DNA of 64,000 nt from an uncultured Pelagibacteraceae bacterium (GCA_902590915.1 CACIYQ010000004.1:1-64000); one strand, 5' to 3'; positions 1-9,334 are shown, counted from the stretch's first letter. The notes: a model not told the origin generated them from the sequence alone. Numbers and translations: made by a program.

Positions 1-105
1 AATAAAAAAAAAACTTGGAATACAATTAACTGGATAATAGTTTTTATAATGTCAATAATTACTTTATATGTTCTTGGGGAAATAATTAATTCTATTTATC
101 TTTAA
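1..105 (+). CDS. C-terminal end of a membrane protein (partial)
   Basis: An open frame enters from the left edge and stops at TAA 103-105. The 34 visible residues are a short lysine-rich stretch followed by one strongly hydrophobic segment (IIVFIMSIITLYVLG), the usual look of the last transmembrane helix of a permease or other membrane protein. Its tail overlaps the stop of the convergent rhodanese gene by 14 bases. The rest of the gene lies outside the window, so no family can be assigned, and a chance open frame cannot be excluded. Confidence 0.4.
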   Translation, partial: NKKKTWNTINWIIVFIMSIITLYVLGEIINSIYL

Positions 106-460
106 TTTTATTCCACTCAGCCATACCACCAGAAATATTTTTTACATTTTTTATTCCCATATCCTTCATAGTTTTAGTAGCAAGTGTACCTTGTCCACCT
201 ACACCACAAAAAACTACATATTCTTTATCTGGATTATCTTTAAAAATCTTATTTTCAAGAGGGCTTCCTTCAGCTAAATAAAATTCAAGCAGACCTCTGT
301 CCATGTGTACAGCATTGCCTATAGAACCTTTTGAAAAACTTTCTTTATCTCTAACATCAATAAATTGAACATTGGGGTCATTAATTTTTTTCTTTGCATC
401 CTCTGCAGTTATATTTTCAATCTCGTTACTGACACTCATTAGTTCTTCAAATTTTTTCAT
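92..460 (-). CDS. Single-domain rhodanese-like sulfurtransferase
   Basis: This is a 122-residue protein made of one rhodanese domain. It shows the N-terminal FIDVRD motif (about residues 34-39) and an active-site loop FCGVGGQGT whose Cys is the expected persulfide carrier. No signal peptide is seen, so it is probably cytoplasmic. Stand-alone rhodaneses of this length move sulfane sulfur or handle sulfite and cyanide; the true acceptor is unknown. The start is supported by a good Shine-Dalgarno sequence (AAAGGAG) just upstream. It sits at the edge of a sulfur-related block (MsrB, HpsN-like, Tau), so a role in sulfur handling is a reasonable inference. Confidence 0.88.
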   Translation of the reverse strand: MKKFEELMSVSNEIENITAEDAKKKINDPNVQFIDVRDKESFSKGSIGNAVHMDRGLLEFYLAEGSPLENKIFKDNPDKEYVVFCGVGGQGTLATKTMKDMGIKNVKNISGGMAEWNKIKDK

Positions 461-593
461 TACACTCCTTTAAATTTAATAAATTAATTTCAATAATACT
501 GAATATTTTGCAAAAGTGTATAATTTAGATGGTGCATTTATTGTGACATATGTATTTATTGAAATAGTAAATTAATTTTTGTAAGAATTTATC

Positions 594-1055
594 ATGAATT
601 CTAAAAGAAATTTTCTAAAAATTTTAAGTTTGACTTTGTTGTCGTTAATTATCACTCCTTATAAATTTGCTTTCACAGAAGTTAAAAAAATTATCAATAA
701 AAATTTAACTAAAAAACAAAAAGAAATCATGTTTAATGAGGGAACTGAAAGAGCTTTTACAAGTGAATTACTTACCGAAAAAAGAAAAGGATTTTATCAC
801 TGTGCAAATTGTGGTGCTAAATTATTTAGCTCTGAAGCGAAATTTGACAGTGGAACTGGTTGGCCATCATTTTCAGAGGCTTTACCAGGAGCTTTTAAAA
901 CTAAAATTGATTACTCCTTTGGAATGAAAAGAATAGAGTATCATTGTGCAAATTGTGGTGCTCATCATGGACATGTCTTTCTTGATGGCCCAACTGCAAC
1001 TGGTAAAAGATTTTGTAATAATGGTTTATGCTTGCTGTTCGTTCCAGAGACTTAA
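594..1055 (+). CDS. msrB: Peptide-methionine (R)-S-oxide reductase, exported form
   Basis: MsrB reduces methionine-R-sulfoxide in oxidised proteins. The 153-residue protein has a basic, hydrophobic N-terminus (about residues 1-27) that reads as a signal peptide or anchor, so it probably works in the periplasm. Two CxxC pairs (Cys70/73 and Cys118/121) would bind the structural zinc. GTGWPSF and HHGHVF are family motifs, and Cys141 in RFCNNG is the catalytic cysteine. The usual serine after the Asn is Gly here. It converges with the HpsN-like gene with only 2 bases between stops. Confidence 0.93.
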   Translation: MNSKRNFLKILSLTLLSLIITPYKFAFTEVKKIINKNLTKKQKEIMFNEGTERAFTSELLTEKRKGFYHCANCGAKLFSSEAKFDSGTGWPSFSEALPGAFKTKIDYSFGMKRIEYHCANCGAHHGHVFLDGPTATGKRFCNNGLCLLFVPET

Positions 1056-1057
1056 CA

Positions 1058-2344
1058 TTATTTTAAAAAACCATATTTTTTAAGTCTTACATCTCCAGTT
1101 CTTGCATGTGCTTCCATACCTTCATATCTAGAAATTCTTGCAGCAGCTGCACCAACTAACTCAGTAGAATTTTTTGTCATTCTTTGAAAACTTAAAGTTT
1201 TTATAAATTTTCCAACAAACAAACCACCTGTATATCTTCCTGCACCCTTAGTTGGCAATATGTGATTTGTTCCTGAACATTTATCTCCGTATGCAACTGT
1301 AGTTTCTTCTCCGATAAATAATGATCCATAATTTGTTAATCTCTCATGAAACCATTTTAAGTTTTCGGTTTGAACTTCTAAATGCTCTGGTGCGTACTCA
1401 TCACTAATTTTTACTATTTCTTCATCTGTATCACATAAAATTACTTCACCGTAATCTCTCCAAGCTGCATCTGCACTTTGCTTTGGTACTTCAGGAAGTT
1501 CAGAAATTAACTCAGGTACCCTTTTCATTACTTTTTCTGCTAATTCTTTACTGGTTGTATACAACCAACATGGTGAATTATATCCATGTTCAGCTTGACC
1601 AACTAGATCAACTGCAACAATTTCAGGATCTGCTTTTGCATCTGCTATAATTCCAATTTCAGTGGGCCCTGCAAATAAGTCAATGCCAACTTTTCCAAAT
1701 AAAATTCTTTTCGCCTCTGCAACAAATTGATTTCCAGGACCAACAATAATATCAGCTGGGGGGTTATTGAATAAACCATTGGTCATGGCTGCAATCGCTG
1801 GAACACCGCCTAAATTTAAAATTACATCTGCTCCACACAAATTAGCAGTATAAACTATTGTTGGATGAGCACCCACACCTTCTTTGGGAGGACTACATGC
1901 TATAATATTTTTGACTCCCGCAACTTTAGCTGTCGTAACACTCATTACTGCAGAAGCTATATGAGCATATCTTCCACCAGGGATGTAACAACCAGCAGTA
2001 TTTACTGGAACGAGTTTTTGTCCAGCAAATAAACCATCTGATAACTCAACCTCAAAATCTTGACCATAATTTTTCAACTGAGCTTCAGCAAATTTTCGAA
2101 CTCTGTCGAATGAAAATTGAATATCATCTTTAGTTTTTTGATCTAATGATTTTTTAATTTCCTCAATTCTTTTTTTTGAAACAACTATTTCACCATCATA
2201 TTTGTCAAATTTTTTAGTGAGATCAATACAGCCTTGATCTTTAGTATTTTCTAAATCTTTCAATAGATCCTGAACAATACCTCTAGTCTTTGTATCATCA
2301 GTTGATGAAGTTTTTGGTGATTTTTTTAAATACGTAATTGTCAT
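1058..2344 (-). CDS. hpsN: Histidinol-dehydrogenase-family enzyme, probably HpsN-like sulfopropanediol 3-dehydrogenase
   Basis: The 428-residue protein has the full HisD fold: GCYIPGGRY, the VGPGNQFVAEAK motif, FAGPTE, and the zinc-site region QAEHG through APEHLE. The opening MTITYLKKS, the GVGAHP loop and the EGMEAHARTGDVR ending resemble, as I recall it, the HpsN branch, which oxidises 2,3-dihydroxypropane-1-sulfonate to sulfolactate with NAD+. They do not resemble biosynthetic HisD, and no his genes are nearby. It follows a phosphotransacetylase by 23 bases in the same direction and lies 8 kb from tauABC, which supports sulfonate catabolism. Substrate specificity remains inferred; another alcohol is possible. 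Confidence 0.8.
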   Translation of the reverse strand: MTITYLKKSPKTSSTDDTKTRGIVQDLLKDLENTKDQGCIDLTKKFDKYDGEIVVSKKRIEEIKKSLDQKTKDDIQFSFDRVRKFAEAQLKNYGQDFEVELSDGLFAGQKLVPVNTAGCYIPGGRYAHIASAVMSVTTAKVAGVKNIIACSPPKEGVGAHPTIVYTANLCGADVILNLGGVPAIAAMTNGLFNNPPADIIVGPGNQFVAEAKRILFGKVGIDLFAGPTEIGIIADAKADPEIVAVDLVGQAEHGYNSPCWLYTTSKELAEKVMKRVPELISELPEVPKQSADAAWRDYGEVILCDTDEEIVKISDEYAPEHLEVQTENLKWFHERLTNYGSLFIGEETTVAYGDKCSGTNHILPTKGAGRYTGGLFVGKFIKTLSFQRMTKNSTELVGAAAARISRYEGMEAHARTGDVRLKKYGFLK

Positions 2345-2367
2345 TTTTTAAGTCTTTTATATTATCT

Positions 2368-3279
2368 TTAATCTAAAGCAACTACTGCAGCGGCAATTGA
2401 AGCTAATCGTGCTGGAGCTTCATCAGATCTACTCGTTATGACAACAGGAACTTTGCCACCTATTACTACACCTGCAGCGCAAGCACCCATAAAATAGATC
2501 ATCATTTTTACTAGAGCATTTCCTGCTTCAACACTAGGCACTAGTAATACATCCGCCTCACCAGCTACAGAATTTTTTATACCTTTAATGCTTGCTGATT
2601 TTTTTGAGATACTGTTATCAAAAGCAAGAGGACCAAACACATCAGCATTCAAACTTTCTTTTTCTGCTAATTTTGTGAGCTCTGCTGCCTCCAATGAGGT
2701 AGGCACACTCTCAATTACTTCTTCAGTTGCTGATAATATTGATACTTTTGGTCTAGAAATACCAATTCTGTGAGAAAAGTTAATGACATTCTTAAGTATA
2801 TGCATCTTAGTTTTAATATTGGGTAACACATTTAGTGCTCCATCAGTAATAATTAATGGTTTATCATCTTTGCCAATAGTCATATGCCAAATATGACTTA
2901 ATCGAGTTTTACCCATTAAGTGATATTCACGCTTTAATACTTCTTTCATTAAAATGTCAGTATGGATATGACCTTTAATGATAATCTTTACTTTGTCCTC
3001 GCTTGCTAATTTAGCTGCAATGGGTGCGGTATTATTCTCTACAGCTTCATGAATAATTTTATAATGAGAAATATCCCATTTTATTTCCTCAGCACAATTT
3101 AGAATTTCTTTTTTATCTCCTATAAAAATTGGTTCAATTAAATTTTCCTTTACCGCATCTTGAACTGAAATCATGGGTAAGGGTTTTCCAGCATTTACAA
3201 CTGCAGCTTTAACACCTTTTTTTTTGTGGGCTACATCAAGTAGATTATTTGGACAAACAATATCTTTATTAGAAAGCAT
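2368..3279 (-). CDS. pta: Phosphate acetyl/butyryltransferase
   Basis: This 303-residue protein is the catalytic PTA/PTB domain only, without the DRTGG or P-loop regions of long Pta. Typical features are the stretch around IIKGHIHTDILMK, the ITDGALNVLPN core and the late LLVPSVEAGNALVKMM motif that shapes the CoA site. It would convert acetyl phosphate and CoA to acetyl-CoA. In taurine and isethionate degraders, Xsc releases acetyl phosphate and a short Pta of this kind captures it; the neighbouring HpsN-like and tau genes fit, but xsc itself is not in the window. It is first gene of a two-gene operon with the HpsN-like enzyme. Confidence 0.85.
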   Translation of the reverse strand: MLSNKDIVCPNNLLDVAHKKKGVKAAVVNAGKPLPMISVQDAVKENLIEPIFIGDKKEILNCAEEIKWDISHYKIIHEAVENNTAPIAAKLASEDKVKIIIKGHIHTDILMKEVLKREYHLMGKTRLSHIWHMTIGKDDKPLIITDGALNVLPNIKTKMHILKNVINFSHRIGISRPKVSILSATEEVIESVPTSLEAAELTKLAEKESLNADVFGPLAFDNSISKKSASIKGIKNSVAGEADVLLVPSVEAGNALVKMMIYFMGACAAGVVIGGKVPVVITSRSDEAPARLASIAAAVVALD

Positions 3280-3419
3280 GCTTAATGTTTATTAGTATTA
3301 TTTAATAAAAGTATACAGTAATTATTTCTTTTTATATTGATTAAATTTAATTAACCTAATGCAAAATAAATATATTATAAGTTTTTTTTACTTAATGTTA
3401 TGTTTAAATAGAATACTTC

Positions 3420-4262
3420 ATGGAAATAGTAACAAAAATTGCACCATTAGTACTTGCATTTATTATGCTCGGATTAGGTCTAGGACTATCAATAAAAGAT
3501 TTTGCAAGAATACTCAAAACGCCAAGAGACTTTTTTATTGGTTTTTTTTCTCAACTTATTATCCTGCCGATCGTAGCATTAACTATTGCAATAAGTCTTG
3601 ACCTTCCTTCTCCTCTTGCAATTGGGCTAATGATTATTGCAGCTGCACCAGGTGGTGTTACCTCTAATGTATTAACTAAATTTGCTAATGGGGACGTGGC
3701 CTTGTCTATTTCTTTAACTGCAATAACTAGTTTAATCTGTATTATTAGTGTTCCGATAATAGTTATTAATTCTGCAACTATTTTAGGGGTAACGATTTTA
3801 AAAGAGATATCCATAATTGGGGTTGCATTGAAAATGGCAACAGTTGTTACATTACCTGTAATTATTGGAATGGTTATTAGAGCTTTGGCTGATAATTTTA
3901 TTTCATCTAAAATCAATATAATCAATAAATTAACTGGATGGTTATTTGTGATTGTATTTGTAGCAATTTGGATTGAGGAAAAAGATAATATTTTTACCTA
4001 TCTTGCTGAAGCTGGTTTAGCTGTTTTAATTTTAAATGTTTCAATGATGTTAATAGCTTATTTTATAGCAAAGAAATTTGTCTCTGGAATTGCTCAACAA
4101 AAATGTATTACTTTAGAATGTGGGTTACAAAATGGAACTTTAGCTGTATTTGTTGCAACTTTAATTTTTGATGACATCACCTACATGATTCCTACAGGCG
4201 CATATGCTTTATTAATGTATATCACTGGATTTTTATTTATTTATATTTTAAGAAAAAAATAA
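3420..4262 (+). CDS. BASS-family sodium-dependent organic anion transporter
   Basis: This 280-residue, very hydrophobic protein has about nine transmembrane segments. It shows the bile acid:sodium symporter hallmarks: AAAPGGVTSNVLTKFA (helix-crossover motif, about residues 74-89) and the late ECGLQNGTLAV motif that forms the second crossover. It would sit in the inner membrane and bring in an organic acid with Na+. It is divergent from pta/hpsN with 140 bases between, and its neighbours suggest a small sulfonate or carboxylate as cargo, but the sequence does not decide this. Confidence 0.87.
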   Translation: MEIVTKIAPLVLAFIMLGLGLGLSIKDFARILKTPRDFFIGFFSQLIILPIVALTIAISLDLPSPLAIGLMIIAAAPGGVTSNVLTKFANGDVALSISLTAITSLICIISVPIIVINSATILGVTILKEISIIGVALKMATVVTLPVIIGMVIRALADNFISSKINIINKLTGWLFVIVFVAIWIEEKDNIFTYLAEAGLAVLILNVSMMLIAYFIAKKFVSGIAQQKCITLECGLQNGTLAVFVATLIFDDITYMIPTGAYALLMYITGFLFIYILRKK

Positions 4263-4295
4263 CCAATTACCTTAAGTAATTAGGGATAAACTCAT

Positions 4296-5270
4296 CTACT
4301 TTACATTATTTGAGTTAATAATTTTAATTTGATTAAAAACCCTGTGAATAAAATTACTTAAGCTTTCAATATTTTTATCTTGTATATCAGAGCTTCTTTT
4401 TAAAGTTTTTCCTTGTATATTCACAGTCACAAGTTTTTTTTGATTAATACTAAGGAAATCATTATCTATTAAATACTTTAATTTTCTAACAACGGTTGGT
4501 CTAGGAATTCCTGTTATTTCAGATAAAGACATCGCATTCATACCTCGTTTATCTGATCCCATAATTTTTTTTTGATATGTTTTTAAATTAAAGTTTTTTT
4601 CTTTAAAGTTTTTACTTTGGGATGCATTAAGCATTACTAAAATTCCAATACAAAAAGTTTCTAAATCTTTTACCTGTTTTCTCCATCTATTGGTAAAAAT
4701 AAATAGAAATTTATAAAAATGATACCAACAAAAGGAAAAATTATTCTTTATTGAAGATGAAATTTCCTCAATTTTAAATGTTTGTTCTCCAAGCTTTTCA
4801 TTATTTAATAATTTATTAAATTCATGTAATAAATAACTTATCTCCTTTAAAGTATCTCTCGCTTGTGAAGTGTAGAGTCCTGATCTATTGACAAAAATTT
4901 TCTTACCAATTTTTTTAATTACACCTTTTTTTTCTAATTCTAAGATTTTTCTTCTTATACTTTCTTTTGGTATTTCCAGATCTTTTGAAATGTCGCTAAT
5001 ATTAATTTTATCTATTTCTATAGACCTATCTTTGTAAAAAGTGTCGTAATCTACAATTAGCCCGTTTTTCCTAAATACGATTAAATCCTTATTTATAAGA
5101 TAAATAGTAATAATGTATTTATCTATATCATTATAAACTTTATAAGCTCTTATTAGCCAACTACTCATTAAATTATAGTAAGACGGAGCTAATTTACTAA
5201 AATTCTTACTGATAATTTTGAAAATTGTTTTTTCATCAATTTGTGCAGTTATACTGGGAATAATTGTCAT
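4296..5270 (-). CDS. Transcriptional regulator with two winged-helix segments
   Basis: I do not recognise a named family for this 324-residue protein. Two helix-turn-helix-like segments are visible. One around residues 97-127 (EIPKESIRRKILELEKKGVI, then a wing) is like GntR or MarR winged helices. A second lies near residues 243-275 (SLSEITGIPRPTVVRKLKYLI). Between them is a lysine-rich, aromatic stretch that could be a ligand or dimer domain. It is divergent from a small membrane protein and lies between the BASS transporter and the tau operon, so it is the best local candidate for controlling sulfonate genes. That role is inference. Confidence 0.7.
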   Translation of the reverse strand: MTIIPSITAQIDEKTIFKIISKNFSKLAPSYYNLMSSWLIRAYKVYNDIDKYIITIYLINKDLIVFRKNGLIVDYDTFYKDRSIEIDKINISDISKDLEIPKESIRRKILELEKKGVIKKIGKKIFVNRSGLYTSQARDTLKEISYLLHEFNKLLNNEKLGEQTFKIEEISSSIKNNFSFCWYHFYKFLFIFTNRWRKQVKDLETFCIGILVMLNASQSKNFKEKNFNLKTYQKKIMGSDKRGMNAMSLSEITGIPRPTVVRKLKYLIDNDFLSINQKKLVTVNIQGKTLKRSSDIQDKNIESLSNFIHRVFNQIKIINSNNVK

Positions 5271-5371
5271 TATTATCTCTGACCCATTTTGAACTATTAA
5301 AAATTAAATATCAACCCAAATTGGACTCTGTGTATATATTAAATTTGATGTGAAAATGTTTTACTAGTTAA

Positions 5372-5596
5372 ATGAATTATTTAGACTTAAGCAAAATATC
5401 AAAGGTAATTGAAGACCCCAATATAAAAATAGAAACTTCAAAAAATCTTAACTCTAATGTTCTTAAGCAAAGAGTTAATGTTGATATCTTGAAGCAGAGA
5501 CTACTTAAACAAAAAAAAAAGGATAGATTTAAAAGAACAATAATTCTGTCTACTGTTGTCGTATCATTAAGTGCCTTGACAATGTTAACTTATTAA
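5372..5596 (+). CDS. Small basic single-TM protein (paralogue of the 15554-15754 gene)
   Basis: This 74-residue protein has a polar N-terminus, a very basic middle with the pattern VDI...R...KKK, and one C-terminal hydrophobic helix (IILSTVVVSLSALTML). It resembles the 66-residue protein at 15554-15754 in length, layout and the DI...R...KKK...S pattern, which argues that both are real genes. Likely topology is N-in with a C-terminal anchor; function unknown. Its last 12 bases overlap the end of the convergent Ldh2-family gene. Confidence 0.6.
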   Translation: MNYLDLSKISKVIEDPNIKIETSKNLNSNVLKQRVNVDILKQRLLKQKKKDRFKRTIILSTVVVSLSALTMLTY

Positions 5597-6604
5597 ATCT
5601 TTTAAATCTTTTTTAATTATACTTGGAATATAAATTTCTTTATTTAGATTTTTTTTATATCTCAAAAACTTATTTTGACCTGGATACATTATTTCTTTTA
5701 TTCCTTTAATTTTTGGAAGTTTTTTAATTGTTCTAATATTATCTTGTATTCTTTGTTTGTAATTTTTTTGAAATAAGTTTGATTTAAAAGTAATAAATAA
5801 ATGTCCAATGTTTTGTGGCCCTGAAAAATCATCGAATGGATCTTTAACTCGACCTGCATGATTGCCTCCTGTGATCACACCACTTAAAATATCAACCATC
5901 CAAGCAAGACCTGATCCCCTAAATCCTGCAATTGGGAGCTGAACTCCAGCTAATGCTTTTTTGGCGTCATTAGTTGGTTTACCAAACTTATCTAGTGCAA
6001 CACCTTCAGGAATTTTTTGATTATTTCTTGCAGCAACTCTAATTTTTCCCCTATTGATCATAGAAATTGAAGTATCTAAAATAAAAGGAATTTTTGATCC
6101 GGTTGGAGCTCCAAAACATATAGGATTAGTTCCAAATAAACTTTTCAAGGCACCGTGAGGTGCAACTGCGGGTGGGGCATTAGTATAGATCATAGTTATC
6201 AAATTTTTTTTAACTGCTTGCTCCGCGTAATAACCTGATAATCCGTAGTGTCCACTTCCTTTGATAGCAACCATACCAATACCCATTTTTTGTGCGTGGT
6301 TGATTGCAGTTTTTATTCCAACATCAGCAGCCACAAAACCTATACTGTTATTTGCATCAACATGAGATACAGACTGAGAAATTTTTTTTACTTTAATTTT
6401 TGGTTTAGGATTAATTACTTTTTTAGAAATTCTATCACAATACATTTTAAGTCTTGATAATCCATGTCCATAGGCTCCAACCAGTTCGGCATTGATTAAG
6501 GCATTTGCTGATATGGTTGCATGCTCTTTACTTAGTCCGAACTTTAGAAAAATTTTTATTACTTTTTTTTTTAAAATAAAGGTTTTCACATTAACCTTTT
6601 CCAC
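5585..6604 (-). CDS. Ldh2/malate-lactate dehydrogenase family oxidoreductase, possible sulfolactate dehydrogenase
   Basis: The 339-residue protein belongs to the NAD(P)-dependent Ldh2 family, which includes ComC (R)-sulfolactate dehydrogenase, malate, ureidoglycolate and imine-reducing members. Visible motifs are GAYGHGLSRLKMY near the N-terminus, GSGHYGLSGYYAEQA (about residues 120-135), APHGALKSLFGTNPI, and the DILSGVITGG region late in the protein. Its start overlaps the end of tauC by 14 bases, so it is co-transcribed as the last gene of tauABC. That placement suggests it acts on an imported compound or a product of it; sulfolactate/sulfopyruvate interconversion is the best guess. Confidence 0.8.
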   Translation of the reverse strand: MEKVNVKTFILKKKVIKIFLKFGLSKEHATISANALINAELVGAYGHGLSRLKMYCDRISKKVINPKPKIKVKKISQSVSHVDANNSIGFVAADVGIKTAINHAQKMGIGMVAIKGSGHYGLSGYYAEQAVKKNLITMIYTNAPPAVAPHGALKSLFGTNPICFGAPTGSKIPFILDTSISMINRGKIRVAARNNQKIPEGVALDKFGKPTNDAKKALAGVQLPIAGFRGSGLAWMVDILSGVITGGNHAGRVKDPFDDFSGPQNIGHLFITFKSNLFQKNYKQRIQDNIRTIKKLPKIKGIKEIMYPGQNKFLRYKKNLNKEIYIPSIIKKDLKDLIS

Positions 6605-8516
6605 GCCAAGGAATAGTTTTGTCTATAATTTTTCTTAAAGTAATATCAAATAACAAACCAAGAAGACCCATAATAATTATCGTTATCCAAATAACCTCCC
6701 ATTGAAAGTATTTTTTTGCAACATTCTCAACAAAACCAATACCAGTAGTCCCAGCTAAAAATTCTGCTGCAACTAATGTTCCCCAGCACATTCCAACTGC
6801 AACTCTAATTCCAGTTAAAATTTCTGGGAGTGAATTTGGAAAAATCACATGTCTTAAAATTTGTTTTTTTGAAGCCCCTAATGAGTGAGCAGCATGAATT
6901 TTTGAAAGTTGAGTTCCTGAAGCCCCAGCTCTAGCAGAAATGATCATAATAGATAAGGAAACCATAAATAATAAAAATACTTTTCCAGAGTTATCAATCC
7001 CAAGTACAGAAATAATCAAAGGTGCCCAAGCAAGTGGAGGAACAGGTCTATATAACTCTATTAATGGATCAAAGAAACCTCTTGCAAATCTATTTAGACC
7101 CATAAATAATCCTAATGGAACACCAATAATAATTCCAAACACTAAACCTAAAAATACCCTCATAAAAGAGTCCCAGATATGTCCGTACGGAACGGGAACT
7201 TTAAATAATTTAAAATCACCAGTTACAACTTTTAAGACATTACTTTTAAAATTCTCTTTAACAATTCCATCTTTAGTATGAACTGGATATTCCCCTGGTA
7301 AGATATCTGCTATCAAATCTGGTAAAATGAATCCAATCATTTTACTTACATCAACCATTTCAATCCATAAAAGAGGAACATTTTTATATCCAACACTTGG
7401 TTTAGACAGCAACACAAACTTATTAAAAGTATCAGATGGTTTCGGTAACCACCTTCCTGAACCTTGTTCAGAACAAGTTGCTCCACTAGCTACAATTGTT
7501 CCTGAAGGAAATAAAAGGATATCAATTAATCTCAATCCACCTTGTTCTTTTTTTTGTAAACCATCAAATTCTATGATAGCTGCTTGCATTTCATTTAATG
7601 CATTTGGAGGATAAATACTTGCAAATTCAATACGTCTTGCAATTTTAACAATATTTTTTGCATAGTCAGATGTTATCTCCTCACTATCATCTAAACCTTT
7701 CCTATAAGCTTTAATATCATCTTTTAATTTTTTTATTGCACTTTTGAATAATGGATTATGATTTCTTAATTTAAAAAACTTGTCATTTATTAAACTTAGT
7801 TCTTTTGCTGCTGTATGAAATTTTAAACCTTTTTTAGTTTGTGGTGCTGTTGGTATTTCAATAGTATTTTCAATAGATCCACTTCCAGAGTCTATTGTGA
7901 CAATTCCCCAACCACCTTGTTCATCAATAAGTTTTTGTCTTTCAATTTTTTGAGCATCTGTCTCAAAAGGATAATCCTTCTTTTGAAAATTATTACTAAG
8001 CTGCTCTATTTGTTCAGTCATTTCTTGAATTTTAATTTTGGTATCCATTTCTATTAATTCTTCGCTAGTTAAGAGTGGAATTAATTTAGAGGTTCTATCA
8101 ATGTAGCTTACAAGGATTGTTTTTTGTTGATCATTTAGATCTTGAGATCCTTTTATTTCATTTGAAATCTTTTTAAGATTTTTATTTTCAATTTTAATAA
8201 TGTATGTGCTTTTGAATTCTCTTTCTTCAATAGGGAACTGATATTTTAAGCCTAATAAAGATTCGTTTATTTTAGCAACTTGACATAATTCATTTGCGGA
8301 TTTTGGATAAAAACCTTTTGCAATGTCCCATGAATAATAAAGCCATAGCATTAGAATTGCACTACTTCCAACGATTACCCAGTGTGTTCCACCTTTAGCT
8401 CTTTCTGGATTCCCAAAAACAGCATCAACTTTTTCAGTTTTGATTAATCTTCTTCCATAAAGTATGCATCCAATAATAGATACTATAATTAGAATTGTTA
8501 CAAATTGGGTTAACAT
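6591..8516 (-). CDS. tauC: Taurine/sulfonate ABC transporter permease with a large N-terminal extension
   Basis: At 641 residues this is more than twice the usual TauC length (about 270). The last 200 residues are a normal permease: several TM helices and the EAA loop (AAHSLGASKKQILRHVIFP) that contacts the ATPase. In front are two TM segments (about residues 1-20 and 45-66) and some 375 mostly hydrophilic residues with helical, charged stretches (about 100-310), likely facing the periplasm. The frame is unbroken across the junction, so this looks like a true architecture and not a sequencing artefact. It starts one base beyond the tauB stop and overlaps the Ldh2-family gene. Confidence 0.9.
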   Translation of the reverse strand: MLTQFVTILIIVSIIGCILYGRRLIKTEKVDAVFGNPERAKGGTHWVIVGSSAILMLWLYYSWDIAKGFYPKSANELCQVAKINESLLGLKYQFPIEEREFKSTYIIKIENKNLKKISNEIKGSQDLNDQQKTILVSYIDRTSKLIPLLTSEELIEMDTKIKIQEMTEQIEQLSNNFQKKDYPFETDAQKIERQKLIDEQGGWGIVTIDSGSGSIENTIEIPTAPQTKKGLKFHTAAKELSLINDKFFKLRNHNPLFKSAIKKLKDDIKAYRKGLDDSEEITSDYAKNIVKIARRIEFASIYPPNALNEMQAAIIEFDGLQKKEQGGLRLIDILLFPSGTIVASGATCSEQGSGRWLPKPSDTFNKFVLLSKPSVGYKNVPLLWIEMVDVSKMIGFILPDLIADILPGEYPVHTKDGIVKENFKSNVLKVVTGDFKLFKVPVPYGHIWDSFMRVFLGLVFGIIIGVPLGLFMGLNRFARGFFDPLIELYRPVPPLAWAPLIISVLGIDNSGKVFLLFMVSLSIMIISARAGASGTQLSKIHAAHSLGASKKQILRHVIFPNSLPEILTGIRVAVGMCWGTLVAAEFLAGTTGIGFVENVAKKYFQWEVIWITIIIMGLLGLLFDITLRKIIDKTIPWRGKG

Positions 8517-9313
8517 TAATTTTCTTTTCCCATTATTTCTTCTTCCATGTTCCAGATCATGGATAAAATTTCTTCCCTAGTAGACGAAAACTCTTTATTT
8601 TTTTTTATTTCTCTCAAATCTTGTTTAAGACCCATTTCTGCAAAAGGAAGATTATATTCTTTATGTATTCTTCCTGGTCTAGGTGCCATTACATATAATC
8701 GTTCTCCAAGTAACAGAGCTTCCTCAACAGAGTGGGTAATTAGAATGATAGTTTTTCCGGTTTCTCTCCAAATTTTTAAAACTAAAGACTGCATTTTCTC
8801 TCTAGTTAACGCGTCTAACGCACCTAACGGCTCATCCATTAAAATTAGTTCAGGATCATTTATTAAACACCTTGCAAGCGCCACTCTCTGCTGCATACCT
8901 CCTGATAATTGGTAAGTAGGAGTGTTCCCAAATCCTTTTAAACCAACTATATCTAACCATTCCTCAACTTTTTTTGCTGTTAATCCTGGATCTTTTTTTT
9001 TCATCCTAAGACCGAAGTTCACATTTTCGGCAACTGTTAACCATTCGAATAACGCGCCTTGCTGAAATACCATTCCTCTTTCAACACCAGGTCCATCAAT
9101 TTCATTATTATTTAATGTAATTTTTCCTGAAGTAGGTCTTAAAAAACCTGCAGTGATATTAAGTAATGTTGTTTTTCCACATCCTGAAGGACCAAGAACT
9201 GTAAGCAGTTCTCCTTTTTTTAAAGTAAAACTCACATCCTTTAATGCATGAATCGTTTCTCCTTTTGGAGTTTTAAAAATCATGTTTAGATTTTGAGAAA
9301 CAAGATCACTCAT
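8516..9313 (-). CDS. tauB: Taurine/sulfonate ABC transporter ATP-binding protein
   Basis: This 265-residue ABC ATPase drives the tau importer. Walker A GPSGCGKTT (about residues 43-51), the Q-loop region GMVFQQGALFEW, signature LSGGMQQR, Walker B LILMDEP and the H-loop THSVEEA are all intact. The VARCL-style and PGRIHKEYNLPF region is typical of the nitrate/taurine/SSU subfamily. An AAGGA Shine-Dalgarno lies about 6 bases before the ATG, downstream of a terminator-like hairpin that separates it from tauA. Confidence 0.95.
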   Translation of the reverse strand: MSDLVSQNLNMIFKTPKGETIHALKDVSFTLKKGELLTVLGPSGCGKTTLLNITAGFLRPTSGKITLNNNEIDGPGVERGMVFQQGALFEWLTVAENVNFGLRMKKKDPGLTAKKVEEWLDIVGLKGFGNTPTYQLSGGMQQRVALARCLINDPELILMDEPLGALDALTREKMQSLVLKIWRETGKTIILITHSVEEALLLGERLYVMAPRPGRIHKEYNLPFAEMGLKQDLREIKKNKEFSSTREEILSMIWNMEEEIMGKEN

Positions 9314-9334
9314 AGCGTCCTTACATTAGAAGTC

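Noticed and set aside
1058-2344. Histidine biosynthesis gene hisD
   Set aside because: Start, end and loop motifs fit the HpsN branch better and no other his genes are close; the neighbours are sulfonate-related.
3551-3925. 124-codon frame on the minus strand inside the BASS transporter
   Set aside because: Hydrophobic mirror of a TM-rich gene; such antisense frames are common in transporter genes and no start signal is present.
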